DNA of 64,000 nt. Source: Polynucleobacter sp. SHI8. GTDB taxonomy: Bacteria; Pseudomonadota; Gammaproteobacteria; Burkholderiales; Burkholderiaceae. The stretch is taken from the NCBI RefSeq assembly GCF_027944005.1, contig NZ_AP027204.1, positions 1,550,001-1,614,000 of the forward strand. The letters are read 5' to 3'. A program made the translations under genes and the position numbers. Every line of letters begins with the position of its first letter. Position 1 is the first letter of the stretch. Under the pieces are notes generated by a model. It did no database searches, was not told the DNA's origin, and saw only the letters and a program-made list of their open reading frames with translations. Positions 15,809 through 24,915 of this stretch are shown here, one piece after another.

Positions 15809-15988
15809 GGGATCTCACATTGTTCAAACAAACTAGTTTTATCTCAATCAAGAAAATATATTTCGTAAGTCTCTTATTTTAATCAAAATTGAACTATCTC
15901 TAAAATGTTGGTGATCTGTGACGCTCATCGAGGTCTTTGCTTAAATTCTTTTGAACCACAAGTGAGATAAGGAAAAAACGCCCAGAAC

Positions 15989-16350
15989 TTAAAGGAGTGA
16001 AATAGCAGCAAAAATAACAGATATTTCGGTTTCTTTGATTTCTATCCGAAATTTGCTCGATAAATGCTCATAGATTTGCTTGAGGTCATCGCCATTACTG
16101 GCGTAAAAGAAATCTCCTTACGTAATTTTTGCAATTGCCTGTAAGGCTTCTTCATCAACTTTGGCATAAAAGGAATAGCTACCATATCCAGGAATAAAGC
16201 CCTCAGGAGTGCCAAATGATAGGAGATACACCTTTGAAATGATATTGATTGAGTTCTACGGTTAAATAATGTTGTACCTGGGATTCGTATATGCTTATCT
16301 GAAAGCTGGACAAGCGTCAATCGTGCAGAAATGGGGCGGTTAAAGCTAGG
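15989..16350 (-). pseudogene. Decayed VWA (BatA-like) protein gene, 3' part
   Basis: The minus strand encodes the C-terminal part of a VWA protein in pieces. One frame reads LVQLSDKHIRIPGT, like the LLSDG strand of VWA domains. A second frame reads KGVSPIIWHS. From 16213 a third frame reads GTPEGFIPGYGSYSFYAK, then VDEEALQAIAKIT, an in-frame TAA (16118-16120), then GDFFYASNGDDLKQIYEHL and a closing hydrophobic segment VIFAAISLL, ending at 15989. This order matches BatA-type VWA proteins (GTPEG, LDEExLxxIAxxTGGxYF, hydrophobic C-terminus). With at least two frame changes and a nonsense codon it cannot be functional. Nothing recognisable remains of its 5' half. Confidence 0.72.
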
Positions 16351-16356
16351 GGTTAA

Positions 16357-16743
16357 TTACTCCTCTTCTTCCTCGAATTCCTGATCATCCGCTTTGGGCA
16401 CATCTGGAATATCCAACTCAATTCCACAAGCCTCAAAAATCCCAGCCACATCTGAGTCAATGGTGTTATCAATTTCTTCTACTTCCCAATCGTCACCATC
16501 ATCACTATTAAATCCTTGGTAGGTTCTTTCAAATTCATATACTTCTTCATCATCCAAATACACATGAATAGTTTGGATCAACTCAGTAAATGGCTCTCCT
16601 TCATCTTCTTCAAAGGTCAACTCTTCTTCCACTTCAAATTCGAACTCATCACCTATTCCAAGGTAATAATTCTTGACTACCTCAGGCTCTTCAGAGTCTG
16701 CAAGTCTTCTTAATTCATTAAAGTGTTCTAAACCTTTGTCCAT
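16357..16743 (-). CDS. Highly acidic protein of unknown function
   Basis: A 128-residue protein in which 48 residues are Asp or Glu, with acidic runs in the middle and at the very end (QEFEEEEE). It has no signal peptide, membrane helix or repeats. Alternating patterns such as EFEFEVEEELTFEEDEG and TIHVYLDDEEVYEFERTY suggest beta strands, so it may be a small folded protein rather than only a disordered acidic tail. I recognise no family. The ATG at 16743 lacks an obvious ribosome site. It stands alone between the VWA relic and another small ORF. DNA-mimic or immunity-type proteins are often this acidic, but nothing specific supports either. Confidence 0.6.
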   Translation of the reverse strand: MDKGLEHFNELRRLADSEEPEVVKNYYLGIGDEFEFEVEEELTFEEDEGEPFTELIQTIHVYLDDEEVYEFERTYQGFNSDDGDDWEVEEIDNTIDSDVAGIFEACGIELDIPDVPKADDQEFEEEEE

Positions 16744-16812
16744 TATTTATTCCTCAATCAGTTCATTGATATGGTTAAATTAGCATATATTTGTATCATT
16801 TTGAAGTAATGA

Positions 16813-17190
16813 TTAATTAAAAAAAGCATCTGGCTCATTTGGCTTTTCTGGTGGTGTTTTATTTACCATTTTCCTAGAGTTATTGCTTACTTGATCAATG
16901 ATAATTTGTGCCATCACCGTTGTAATGAGGATTTCTTCTTGCATCATGTCATGCAAACGACTATTCCCAACCCGGACAACATCGCCAAAATGCTGAAACC
17001 ATAGGGTGGCCATTTCCGTATCAGTAAATGCCTCGTGATAAGCAAATGTTGTCCTCAAAATCTTTTTATTAATTTGATTTGAACAACGGATAGTCATCAG
17101 AGCGTCAATGATTTGACGTCGACTCATGACCGGGAACTCACTCTCCATGTAATCTCCTAGCAATTGATTCATGACCAAAAGAGTCATCAT
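16813..17190 (-). CDS. Small cytoplasmic protein of unknown function
   Basis: A 125-residue mostly helical protein with no membrane segment and no family that I recognise. The start is uncertain: in-frame ATGs occur at 17190, 17187, 17172 and 17148, the last beginning MESEFPVMSRRQIIDALMTI. A long predicted helix containing LHDMMQEEILITTVMAQIII precedes a polar Pro-rich C-terminus (KTPPEKPNEPDAFFN). It lies 69 bases upstream of the acidic protein on the same strand, so the two could be co-transcribed. Codon use looks like that of the neighbours. Confidence 0.55.
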   Translation of the reverse strand: MMTLLVMNQLLGDYMESEFPVMSRRQIIDALMTIRCSNQINKKILRTTFAYHEAFTDTEMATLWFQHFGDVVRVGNSRLHDMMQEEILITTVMAQIIIDQVSNNSRKMVNKTPPEKPNEPDAFFN

Positions 17191-17486
17191 ACACAGGTAA
17201 ATATCCCCATGAATTGCGTGATATTAAAATCATTTTCTCTCCAAAAATCTCATCTAACTACCTCATTAGCATGAATATTTTAAGTTTTAAAATAACTGAA
17301 TATATGGAGCATTTTTTGCTTCCTAGATGCAACAACTGAAGGGAGCATTACTGCTTTGAATAAAGAAAACCGCTCACAACCGCGCAATTTATGAAGTGTT
17401 AAACTGAGAAGCGATTAAGTACATTACTTCTGTTATATTTAATAGTCGGGTGTGCTTGGATGATGCACTAACCTTGAAATATATAC
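17191..17486. other. Intergenic region between divergent genes
   Basis: About 296 bases that must hold the promoters of the divergent small ORF and the monooxygenase gene. I see AT-rich stretches such as GTTATATTTAATAG near 17430 but no convincing pair of promoter boxes and no ORF of note. Confidence 0.4.
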
Positions 17487-19145
17487 ATGATCGAAATTCC
17501 AGTTTTAATTGTTGGTGGTGGCCCGAGCGGTTTAATGCTGGCGAATGAATTAGGGGCACGCAAGGTCCCTACTCTGCTCGTGGATGCAAAACCATCGACG
17601 GCATTTAATCCTCAAGCCAATGCCACTCAAGCGCGAACGATGGAGTATTACCGTCGTCATGGTTTTGCTAATGAAATCCGTCAATCTGGATTGCCTCCTG
17701 ATCACCCAACGGATATTGCTTATTTCACCCGCTATAGCACGTATGAACTGGCGCGTTTATCGTTACCTACTTCGGCACAAGCAAGTTTGAATGTGCGCAA
17801 AATGGGTGGTTCTTGGAGCGCTGCAGAATTACCACACCGTATCTCGCAAAAGTATGTTGAGCCAGTACTGCGTAAACATGCAGAAAAATGGTCTACGAAT
17901 GAAATCCGTTTTGCCTGGAAAATGACCCGGTATGAGCGTCACTCAAACCACATCGATGCGTGGATCCAACCGGTGGATGAGTCATCTGCCGAAATACATG
18001 TCCGCTGTCAATATCTGGTTGGTGCTGATGGTCCTCGAAGCAATGTTCGTCAAAGCTTGGGGATTTCTTATAGTGGTGATACTGGCATGAAACGTGGCTA
18101 TATGGGCGGTCTCATGTTTGCTATTTATTTTCGTTCACCAGATTTGTTTAAGAAAATACCACATCCAAGATCGTGGATGTATGTCACGGTCAATAATGAA
18201 CGTCGCTCACTTCTCATGTCGGTCAATGGTGTTGATGAATTCGCGTTTCATGCTTCATTGCATGAGGATGAAACAGCAAGTGACTGGGATCACACGAATG
18301 CGTATCAAGTCATTAGCGAATCTTTAGGCTGTGACCTTGAAGTGGATATCCTATCCTATTTAACTTGGACTGCTGGACATGCACTTTACACGGAAAAAAT
18401 GTCAGATGGCCCCATCTTTCTGATGGGTGATGCGGCTCATTTATTTACACCAACGGGTGGTTTGGGCTACAACACGGCAGTTGAAGATGCTGTGAATCTG
18501 GGTTGGAAACTGGCAAGTGTGATTCATGGTCATTCGCCAAAACAATTATTAGATACTTATACCTTAGAACGATCCCCCATTGCGAAACGTAATACGACCT
18601 ACGCAAGAGGCTTTGCGGATTCAGTTGGATTATTCCAAGTGAGTGAGGATTTTGAACTTGATACTCCCAAAGGCATCGCGGATCGTGAACTGGGTAGCCA
18701 GCACTTTAATGATCATGCTCGAAAAGAATTTAATATTCCTGGTATCACTTTTGGGACACGCTATAGTAACTCTCCGATTATCGCAACGGAAGATATTCCT
18801 GAGCCTTTAGATCAGGCAAACATCTATGAGCCTTGTGCTAAACCTGGTGGTCGTCCCCCTCATCTTTGGATCAGTGATGAATTATCTTTATTTGACACCT
18901 TTGGGATGAACTGGACGCTGTTATGTCTTGGTGACCACGTAAGCGAACATGATGCATTTATCCAAGCAGCGAATCAGCGTGGGGTTGATCTCAAAGTGGT
19001 ACACCATCCTCACCCTGAGCTCGTCAGTCTTTATCAGGCTAAGCTCGTACTGATCCGCCCTGATCAAATTGTTGCTTGGCGTGGCGATCAAGATGATCAA
19101 GCTGTGGAAGTACTTAACCGTGCACTGGGCTGGGATTTATCTTAA
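17487..19145 (+). CDS. FAD-dependent aromatic monooxygenase (PheA/TfdB family)
   Basis: A 552-residue class A flavoprotein hydroxylase. Residues 1-35 form the FAD/ADP fold with VGGGPSGLMLANELG. The second FAD motif, GDAAHLFTPTGGLGYNTA, is at about residues 313-330 and is followed by VEDAVNLGWKLA, as in phenol and 3-(3-hydroxyphenyl)propionate hydroxylases. The length fits the family, with a thioredoxin-like C-terminal region from about 440. It should hydroxylate a phenolic or heteroaromatic acid using NAD(P)H and O2. A VOC dioxygenase-like gene follows 73 bases later, which together suggests hydroxylation then ring cleavage. The exact substrate is not readable. Confidence 0.9.
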   Translation: MIEIPVLIVGGGPSGLMLANELGARKVPTLLVDAKPSTAFNPQANATQARTMEYYRRHGFANEIRQSGLPPDHPTDIAYFTRYSTYELARLSLPTSAQASLNVRKMGGSWSAAELPHRISQKYVEPVLRKHAEKWSTNEIRFAWKMTRYERHSNHIDAWIQPVDESSAEIHVRCQYLVGADGPRSNVRQSLGISYSGDTGMKRGYMGGLMFAIYFRSPDLFKKIPHPRSWMYVTVNNERRSLLMSVNGVDEFAFHASLHEDETASDWDHTNAYQVISESLGCDLEVDILSYLTWTAGHALYTEKMSDGPIFLMGDAAHLFTPTGGLGYNTAVEDAVNLGWKLASVIHGHSPKQLLDTYTLERSPIAKRNTTYARGFADSVGLFQVSEDFELDTPKGIADRELGSQHFNDHARKEFNIPGITFGTRYSNSPIIATEDIPEPLDQANIYEPCAKPGGRPPHLWISDELSLFDTFGMNWTLLCLGDHVSEHDAFIQAANQRGVDLKVVHHPHPELVSLYQAKLVLIRPDQIVAWRGDQDDQAVEVLNRALGWDLS

Positions 19146-19218
19146 TTTGTTGTTTTACTCGCTTGGAAAATGTAGGATAATTAATTCATAATTCCAACTC
19201 ACTATAGAGGAGACACAG

Positions 19219-19746
19219 ATGCATATTCCAGCCATCGAACGCCTAGCGCATGTCGGTATCCATGTTCAAGATTTAGAGACTTCTATTGCGTTTTACCGCG
19301 ATATGTTAGGTCTACAAATTAGCGATGAAGATCGTCCTGCTGGCCTCATTTTTATGTCATCTCACCCAGAAGAAGAACACCACGAGGTGTTACTAGCAGC
19401 CGGCAGAAATGTACCCAATGACGTGCGCCTCTTACAACAAATCTCCTTCAGAGTCTATTGCCTTCGAGATGTGATTGAATATTGGAAACGTTTTGTTGCA
19501 AACAATGTCACGGTCATCTATACCGTGACACACGGTAATGCCGTGAGTTGCTATTTTAAAGATCCTGATGAAAATATCTGTGAGGTATATTGGCCAACGG
19601 GTCTAAAAGCTCGCCAAGGATTTTTACAAGGTCTTGATTTTAATGATTCGGAAGAAAATATCATGGCTCGCGTACAAGGTTTAGTCGCTGAGTATGGTGA
19701 GAGCGGCGTGATTGATTTTAAACTTTTAGGTGAACAAAACCTGTAA
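19219..19746 (+). CDS. VOC-family protein, extradiol dioxygenase-like
   Basis: A 175-residue single-domain member of the vicinal oxygen chelate superfamily. The start has a strong ribosome site (GAGGAGAC). The first module opens with RLAHVGIHVQDLETSIAFYRD, giving the first metal His (His11). EEEHHEVLL supplies the second, and FKDPDENICEVYWP supplies the Glu ligand. These match the 2-His-1-carboxylate Fe(II) site of type I extradiol dioxygenases. Most such dioxygenases have two domains of about 300 residues in total, so this could be a one-domain dioxygenase, an isomerase or a glyoxalase-like enzyme. It follows the monooxygenase and probably acts on its product. Confidence 0.85.
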   Translation: MHIPAIERLAHVGIHVQDLETSIAFYRDMLGLQISDEDRPAGLIFMSSHPEEEHHEVLLAAGRNVPNDVRLLQQISFRVYCLRDVIEYWKRFVANNVTVIYTVTHGNAVSCYFKDPDENICEVYWPTGLKARQGFLQGLDFNDSEENIMARVQGLVAEYGESGVIDFKLLGEQNL

Positions 19747-19762
19747 ATATATCCCAGTCAAC

Positions 19763-19785
19763 GGTCAATCCTCATTGGATTGACC
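19763..19785 (+). terminator. Hairpin between convergent genes
   Basis: A perfect 9-base stem GGTCAATCC/GGATTGACC with loop TCATT lies 17 bases after the VOC gene. The T tract is poor (ATCTTCTG), so it may be a weak terminator or an mRNA-end stabiliser. It also lies downstream of the convergent CocE gene. Confidence 0.5.
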
Positions 19786-19811
19786 ATCTTCTGCCGGGAC
19801 ATCACTTTCCC

Positions 19812-21500
19812 TCAAGAAGGAATGATTGGTAATAGGATATAGGATTGCATATCCCCACCTGAGTGAAACGTGTGTGTTGCGTTTTCATTGTAATCCGCAT
19901 GAAAGTGCGTGAAATTGCCACTACCTGCACTATCTTGTGCATGGATATCTACACGTAGTTGGTGACCTTTTTTCAAAACAATACATGTTGGAATGATTTC
20001 AATTTGGCACTCAACTGGCTCACCTGGTGTCAACCATTGCCGCTCATTATGCGCATGATAGGGGCGATAGGGTAATGTTTTTTCAAGGTCTAATTTACGA
20101 TGTGAAGCGCGTAACCATCCCTTGGTCAACACCACCGGCTGACCTTGCTGCCCCATTTCGAAAACTTCATTTCCCTGGGGATCTATATTACGCAGTGTCA
20201 CCATGACATCCATGTCTTCAGCAGTGCTGGAAACCCAAAGATTAGCCATTAATGGTCCGGTGATTTCAGTATCATGCTCCATTGGATCTGTTACAAATGA
20301 AACTCCTGAGCGACCTATACCTGGGGCGGATGATCCTGAACCAATACCTGCCTTATTGGGATTACTGCCGCGATAACTAATCTGGTGGGATGACGTCACT
20401 TGCTCAACAACTAATCGCCCTTCTGTATGAGTTTCTTCCGGCTTACGCTCGCGCTCAATACTGAAATACATTTTGGTCCACTGGGTTCTTGCTAATGGCC
20501 ACTCGTTCTCAAAGCGGAATACATATGGTTTTTTACTTCCGCCAGTTCGAATTTCTAACTTAATGGGTGGCTCATCCATGATCCCATTTTGGATGCCTTT
20601 TAACCAATAATCAAAGAATCTTAATTGATCAACCTTACCTTCATTCGAGTGAAAAGGTCGAAAGTGATCGCCTGTATGAATCCGTAATTTCTTATGCTGT
20701 GATTGCGCACATAAATAAGCTTCTGTATTACCTCTTAAATGTAAACCCCAACCTCCCCAATTTCCAACGGAATAAACTGGTACCTTAATTTGATCCCACT
20801 TTGCGCTACACATCCGCCACCACTCTGAATCTAAATCATGGCTAAGGTATTGCCACAGCATATCTGGTGTAAAAGAATCTGGATTGTAATGACGGGTGCG
20901 ACCAAGTAAATGACGCGCCATGTGCTGATTAATCCAATTACCTAAAAATCCCATTGAAAAAATACCACCATGATAAGCTTGATCACGATACTGATCAGCT
21001 CGACCTTCCCAAGGAATAATGGCTTTTAATGAGGGGGGATTTAAATTGGCAAGGCGCCATTGACATGCGGCATGGTAAGAAATTCCTAAAGTACCAACAT
21101 TGCCAGAACACCATTCTTGTTTTGCCAACCACTCAATACAATCGTAAAAATCTAAGCTTTCTTGATAAGAGCTAGGCTCACATCGACCTGGTGATTTTCC
21201 AGTCCCGCGGGAATCAATCCGCACACAAACGTAACCTCTTGGAACCCACCACAATGGATTGGCTGCTTCCCAGTTCATATACGGATTAGCCTCTTCTTCT
21301 AAATCTTCCGGAGGTACCCATAATTTATCTTTGTTATAAACAGTAATGTTTGCGATCGCTGGGAATTTTTCTGACATATCATCTGGTCGAAAAATGTCAG
21401 CATACACATATCCTCCATCGCGCAGCGGGATCTGGACATCTTTTTCAACGATCATGCCATGCTCTTTCGGCAATGACATCAGATTCGATTGTGAACTCAT
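19812..21500 (-). CDS. CocE/NonD family hydrolase
   Basis: A complete 562-residue S15/CocE-type hydrolase. The alpha/beta-hydrolase core is at about 20-340, with IRIDSRGTGKSPG, the nucleophile elbow LGISYHAACQW and a likely catalytic His in the GDHFRPFH region. The C-terminal jelly-roll domain follows at about 345-560, with GPLMANLWVSSTAEDMD and HRKLDLEKTLPYRPYHA as family landmarks. It has no signal peptide and should be cytoplasmic. A good ribosome site (AAGGAGAC) precedes the ATG. It is divergent from a Bug gene at 21683 and shares a possible operator with it. It is a paralog of the truncated gene at 1-518. Substrates in the family range from cocaine esters to acylated amino acids. Confidence 0.9.
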   Translation of the reverse strand: MSSQSNLMSLPKEHGMIVEKDVQIPLRDGGYVYADIFRPDDMSEKFPAIANITVYNKDKLWVPPEDLEEEANPYMNWEAANPLWWVPRGYVCVRIDSRGTGKSPGRCEPSSYQESLDFYDCIEWLAKQEWCSGNVGTLGISYHAACQWRLANLNPPSLKAIIPWEGRADQYRDQAYHGGIFSMGFLGNWINQHMARHLLGRTRHYNPDSFTPDMLWQYLSHDLDSEWWRMCSAKWDQIKVPVYSVGNWGGWGLHLRGNTEAYLCAQSQHKKLRIHTGDHFRPFHSNEGKVDQLRFFDYWLKGIQNGIMDEPPIKLEIRTGGSKKPYVFRFENEWPLARTQWTKMYFSIERERKPEETHTEGRLVVEQVTSSHQISYRGSNPNKAGIGSGSSAPGIGRSGVSFVTDPMEHDTEITGPLMANLWVSSTAEDMDVMVTLRNIDPQGNEVFEMGQQGQPVVLTKGWLRASHRKLDLEKTLPYRPYHAHNERQWLTPGEPVECQIEIIPTCIVLKKGHQLRVDIHAQDSAGSGNFTHFHADYNENATHTFHSGGDMQSYILLPIIPS

Positions 21501-21571
21501 TTGGTCTCCTTGGTTTTATATTTTTTTATGTATTGAATCGCCCCTGTTCTAGATAAAGGTTTACCCTTAAC

Positions 21572-21619
21572 TTAACATATTGCACTACACGAGTGACACG
21601 ATACACACGAATATGTTAA
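21572..21619. promoter_or_regulatory. Inverted repeat in the divergent CocE/Bug promoter region
   Basis: Perfect 10-base arms TTAACATATT (21572-21581) and AATATGTTAA (21610-21619) are separated by 28 bases, with a second small inverted repeat (CACT-ACACG-AGTG) in between. It lies between the divergent starts at 21500 and 21683. This is a plausible binding site for a regulator of both genes; no regulator gene is adjacent. Confidence 0.45.
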
Positions 21620-21682
21620 CCTAAAACTATAAATAAATTAACTATCGTTATTGGAATCAAATAACATCAGTCGGGAGACATT

Positions 21683-22684
21683 GTGAATCTGTTCGCAAGG
21701 AAATTTCTTTATTGGATATCTGTTTTTTCTATCTCTGGCTTTTTTTGCCTGTCTAATATTTCTGTTGCACAAAACAAATCTGTCTGGCCTGATCGTCCCA
21801 TCCGAATCATCGTTCCTTTTTCTGCTGGCGGACCCATTGATATCGTATCGAGGCGGGTTGGACAACATCTGAGTGACCGTCTAAAAACTCCGGTAGTTAT
21901 TGAATATAAAGCTGGTGCCAATGGTTTAATCGGTGCTGATTATGTTGCTAAATCGACTCCTGATGGTTATACGATGTTAATCATGACGGGATCATTTGCT
22001 GCTAACGCAGCACTTTATAAAAAATTACCATATGACCCCATCAAGGACTTTGCACCAATTAGCCAAGTCTACCGTAGCTACGGTATGGTCCTTGTCGTCA
22101 ACAATGATCTTCCTGTAAATTCTGTTAAAGAATTAATTGCTTATTCACAAGCAAATCCCAATAAGCTCAGCTATGGTTCTGGTGGATATGGTAATGCCTC
22201 ACATTTGGTTGGCGAACTTCTCAATACTCAATATGGAACTTCGATTCTGCATGTGCCTTATAAAGGCTTAGGCCCTGCATACAATGAAGTGGTGGCTAAG
22301 CAAGTTGATATGACCTACATCTCGACGGCAATGGCTGCGAATGGTATCAAAGAAAAAATTGTCAAAGGTCTTGCTATTAGTGGCACTGCCCGTTCCCCAG
22401 CCATACCCAATGTGCCAACATTCTTAGAATCAGGCATTAAGGGTATCGATCAAGTCTATGGTTGGTCTGGATTATTTTACCCAGCAGGTACTCCTAAAGA
22501 GTTCGTTCTAAAAGTTCAACAAGCTTTAGCTGAAGCTCTTAAAAATCCAGAAATAAAAAAACAATTTGAAGAATTGGGTTTAATGCCGATGGGGTCTTCT
22601 CCTACAGAATTTACCCAATTTGTTGTGAAAGATATTGAGTTACAAACACAGTTATTCAAAATAGCGAATATTGCTCAACAATAA
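21683..22684 (+). CDS. Bug/TctC-family periplasmic solute-binding protein
   Basis: A 333-residue tripartite tricarboxylate receptor (Bug) protein. It begins with a GTG start after an AGTCGGGAGAC ribosome site, then a signal peptide ending near SVAQ. The mature part has the family signatures IRIIVPFSAGGPIDIVSRRV and IEYKAGANGLIGADYVAKS, followed by DGYT. Bug proteins bind carboxylates or related small molecules and normally deliver them to TctAB permeases, which are absent from this window. It is the first of a three-gene set, Bug-Bug-hydrolase, with 17 bases to the next gene. It is divergent from the CocE hydrolase. Confidence 0.93.
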   Translation: MNLFARKFLYWISVFSISGFFCLSNISVAQNKSVWPDRPIRIIVPFSAGGPIDIVSRRVGQHLSDRLKTPVVIEYKAGANGLIGADYVAKSTPDGYTMLIMTGSFAANAALYKKLPYDPIKDFAPISQVYRSYGMVLVVNNDLPVNSVKELIAYSQANPNKLSYGSGGYGNASHLVGELLNTQYGTSILHVPYKGLGPAYNEVVAKQVDMTYISTAMAANGIKEKIVKGLAISGTARSPAIPNVPTFLESGIKGIDQVYGWSGLFYPAGTPKEFVLKVQQALAEALKNPEIKKQFEELGLMPMGSSPTEFTQFVVKDIELQTQLFKIANIAQQ

Positions 22685-22701
22685 CCATGTAAAGGGAGTT
22701 T

Positions 22702-23676
22702 ATGATTGTCTTCAAGCAATTTAACAAGATAGCTTTCGTGGTGGTAATGGCCTCTTGGAGCTTACCTAGCCATGCACAAAACTACCCCAATCGTCCTACT
22801 AAAATCATCGTACCTTTTGCAGCTGGTGGTCCTACTGATGTTCAAGCTCGGTGGGCCGCTCAACAACTCAACACGGCTTTTGGTCAACCGTATATTGTGG
22901 AAAATAAAGTGGGGGGTGGTGGCGTTCCTGGTGTCGATCAGGTGGTGAAAAGTCCTGCCGATGGGTATACCCTACTCGCTGGTAATCCAGGGCCTCTCAC
23001 TGCGGCACCTGCCGTTAAAACGAGTATGCCTTACCAAACTACGAAGGATCTCACGCCCATTATGCTCATCGCACGAACGGCTAGCTGTATTGCGATTCAC
23101 CCAAGTATTCCAGCAAATAATGTGAAGGAATTTGCAGCTTATGTAAAGTCCAACTCCGGAAAAGTAAATTACGGCTCTCCAGGTGTCGGTACGGTTGGTC
23201 ATCTTTCCATTGAATTATTTTCATCACAAGCGGGTATCAAACTGAATCATATCCCCTATAAAGGTGCGTCTCAATATCAAAATGATTTAGTCGCTGGACA
23301 CATTCAAGTGGCACAAGTTCAACTGGCAAATTGTATCCCTCTCTTAAAACAAGGAAAATTAAAAACGATTGGTATTACCGCAGACAAGCGTAGTGATCTG
23401 CTACCCGATACTCCAACCATCGCTGAGCAAGGTCTAACTGGGTTTCAGAGTTATAACTGGAATGGCATTTTAGGACCTGCGGGTTTGCCCAAAAGCATTA
23501 CGAACAAAATTCATCAAACACTGAGTAAACAACTCGCCACGAAAGAAAATCAAGAACTTTTTATCTCTCAAGGCTTTGAACCTAGCAATTTCAGTCCTGA
23601 AGAATACGGTCAATTTATCCAAGTAGAAATAGAAAAATGGACTAAGGTTGCTAAATTAGCAGACATTAAAGAATAA
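22702..23676 (+). CDS. Bug/TctC-family periplasmic solute-binding protein
   Basis: A 324-residue Bug protein with a signal peptide ending at SHAQ. Family signatures are IIVPFAAGGPTDVQARW, ENKVGGGGVPGVDQV and, near the C-terminus, a long helix ending in EIEKWTKVAKLADIKE. A Cys pair (ARTASCIAIH and ANCIPLL) is less usual for the family and may form a disulfide. A GGGAG ribosome site precedes the ATG. It lies between another Bug gene and an FrsA-like hydrolase gene at 23722, all on one strand, and so probably imports the hydrolase substrate or a relative of it. Confidence 0.92.
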   Translation: MIVFKQFNKIAFVVVMASWSLPSHAQNYPNRPTKIIVPFAAGGPTDVQARWAAQQLNTAFGQPYIVENKVGGGGVPGVDQVVKSPADGYTLLAGNPGPLTAAPAVKTSMPYQTTKDLTPIMLIARTASCIAIHPSIPANNVKEFAAYVKSNSGKVNYGSPGVGTVGHLSIELFSSQAGIKLNHIPYKGASQYQNDLVAGHIQVAQVQLANCIPLLKQGKLKTIGITADKRSDLLPDTPTIAEQGLTGFQSYNWNGILGPAGLPKSITNKIHQTLSKQLATKENQELFISQGFEPSNFSPEEYGQFIQVEIEKWTKVAKLADIKE

Positions 23677-23721
23677 ATCATGAATCATCAATCGTAGTCA
23701 TTTCTAGAAAAGGAAAACACC

Positions 23722-24897
23722 ATGGCAGAAAAAAAAGACCCACCTTATTTTATGTATTTCCCAGGTAATTATCGTTGGTCAGCCGCGTTTATTAATATGT
23801 TAAGTGCTGCCCCTTATGGAGGTTCTGAGATTGGTGAACTACACAAAATCGGTACCAAACTGAAAGGCAAAGCTCCTGAAGATGATGACGCATGGTTCGA
23901 TGCCTGTACGGAAGTTGCTGATGGTGTTCGTCAATATGCTGATCGCTGGGCAACGCAAGGTAATAACACGTCAGCTGCTCATGCTTACCAACGTGCCGCT
24001 AATTATTACCATATGGCAGAGCGTTTTAGAACGCCAAAAGATGAAAAAGCGTTAGATGTGTTTCAACGTGGCGTTGATTCTTTCCATCAATTTATTAAGT
24101 TAAGCGATTACAACATAGAAATCGTAGAAGTCCCTTTCGTCGATGGTAGTCTGCCTGGATATTTTGTTCATCCACAAAAGAAAATTGCTGAAAAATCTCC
24201 CTGTGTGGTCTACTTCGATGGTCTTGATGTGACCAAAGAAATCCAATTTATGCGTGGTATACCTGATTTAGTCAAACGTGGGTTTTCTGTATTGATTATG
24301 GACGGTCCTGGTACTGGTGAAGCGATTCGGTTTCGCAATCATTACTTGCGTCATGACTATGAGGTCGCTGGTAGTGCTTGTCTTGACTTTTTAGAAAAAC
24401 GCAGCGATGTGGATCCTAAAAAAATTGGGATTGTAGCCATTAGCTTAGGTGGTTACTACGCTCCTCGCTGTGCGGCGATGGATCATCGCTGGGCTGCCTG
24501 CATTGCTTGGGGTGCACAGTGGGATTATTACGATACGTGGAAAAAACGTATTGAAGCGCAATTTAAAACATCTCTATCCGTCCCAGGTCATCATATTAAT
24601 TGGATCCTTGGGGTTGATACGCTCAAGCAAGCATTAGAAACCTTGAAACCTTTCAAATTAGATGGTGTCATGCAACAAATGACATGTCCGTTTTTATTAG
24701 TGCATGGTGCGGAAGATGAACAAATTCCATTAGCTGATGCGCAAAAACAATATGATGCTTGCGGCTCAGAGGACAAAACTTTGCGTGTCTATACGGCGGA
24801 AGAAGGTGGATCACAGCATTGTCAACGTGACTATCTCACACTCGTAGTTGCTGATATGTGGAACTGGTTTGAAAATAAGTTGATTCGCGGTAAGTAA
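23722..24897 (+). CDS. Alpha/beta hydrolase, DHPON-hydrolase/FrsA-like
   Basis: A 391-residue hydrolase with a helical N-terminal domain (residues 1-130) ahead of the alpha/beta-hydrolase core, the layout of 2,6-dihydroxypseudooxynicotine hydrolase and FrsA-type proteins. Catalytic candidates are Ser241 in ISLGGYYAPR, the Asp in HGAEDEQIP and the His in GSQHCQRDY. The oxyanion-region motif DGPGTGEA is present. Characterised relatives cleave a C-C bond next to a ketone. The gene follows two Bug genes with a good ribosome site (AGGAAAA). A paralog with the same motifs lies at 39748 and is also paired with a Bug gene. The substrate is unknown. Confidence 0.85.
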   Translation: MAEKKDPPYFMYFPGNYRWSAAFINMLSAAPYGGSEIGELHKIGTKLKGKAPEDDDAWFDACTEVADGVRQYADRWATQGNNTSAAHAYQRAANYYHMAERFRTPKDEKALDVFQRGVDSFHQFIKLSDYNIEIVEVPFVDGSLPGYFVHPQKKIAEKSPCVVYFDGLDVTKEIQFMRGIPDLVKRGFSVLIMDGPGTGEAIRFRNHYLRHDYEVAGSACLDFLEKRSDVDPKKIGIVAISLGGYYAPRCAAMDHRWAACIAWGAQWDYYDTWKKRIEAQFKTSLSVPGHHINWILGVDTLKQALETLKPFKLDGVMQQMTCPFLLVHGAEDEQIPLADAQKQYDACGSEDKTLRVYTAEEGGSQHCQRDYLTLVVADMWNWFENKLIRGK

Positions 24898-24915
24898 ATG
24901 AGTGTGAATCAAAAG

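Noticed and set aside
16042..16320. 92-codon ORF on the minus strand
   Set aside because: Beyond its opening VWA-like stretch (LVQLSDKHIRIPGT) it runs out of frame with the decayed VWA gene; the VWA-like pieces of this region are spread over three reading frames, so it is not a gene of its own.
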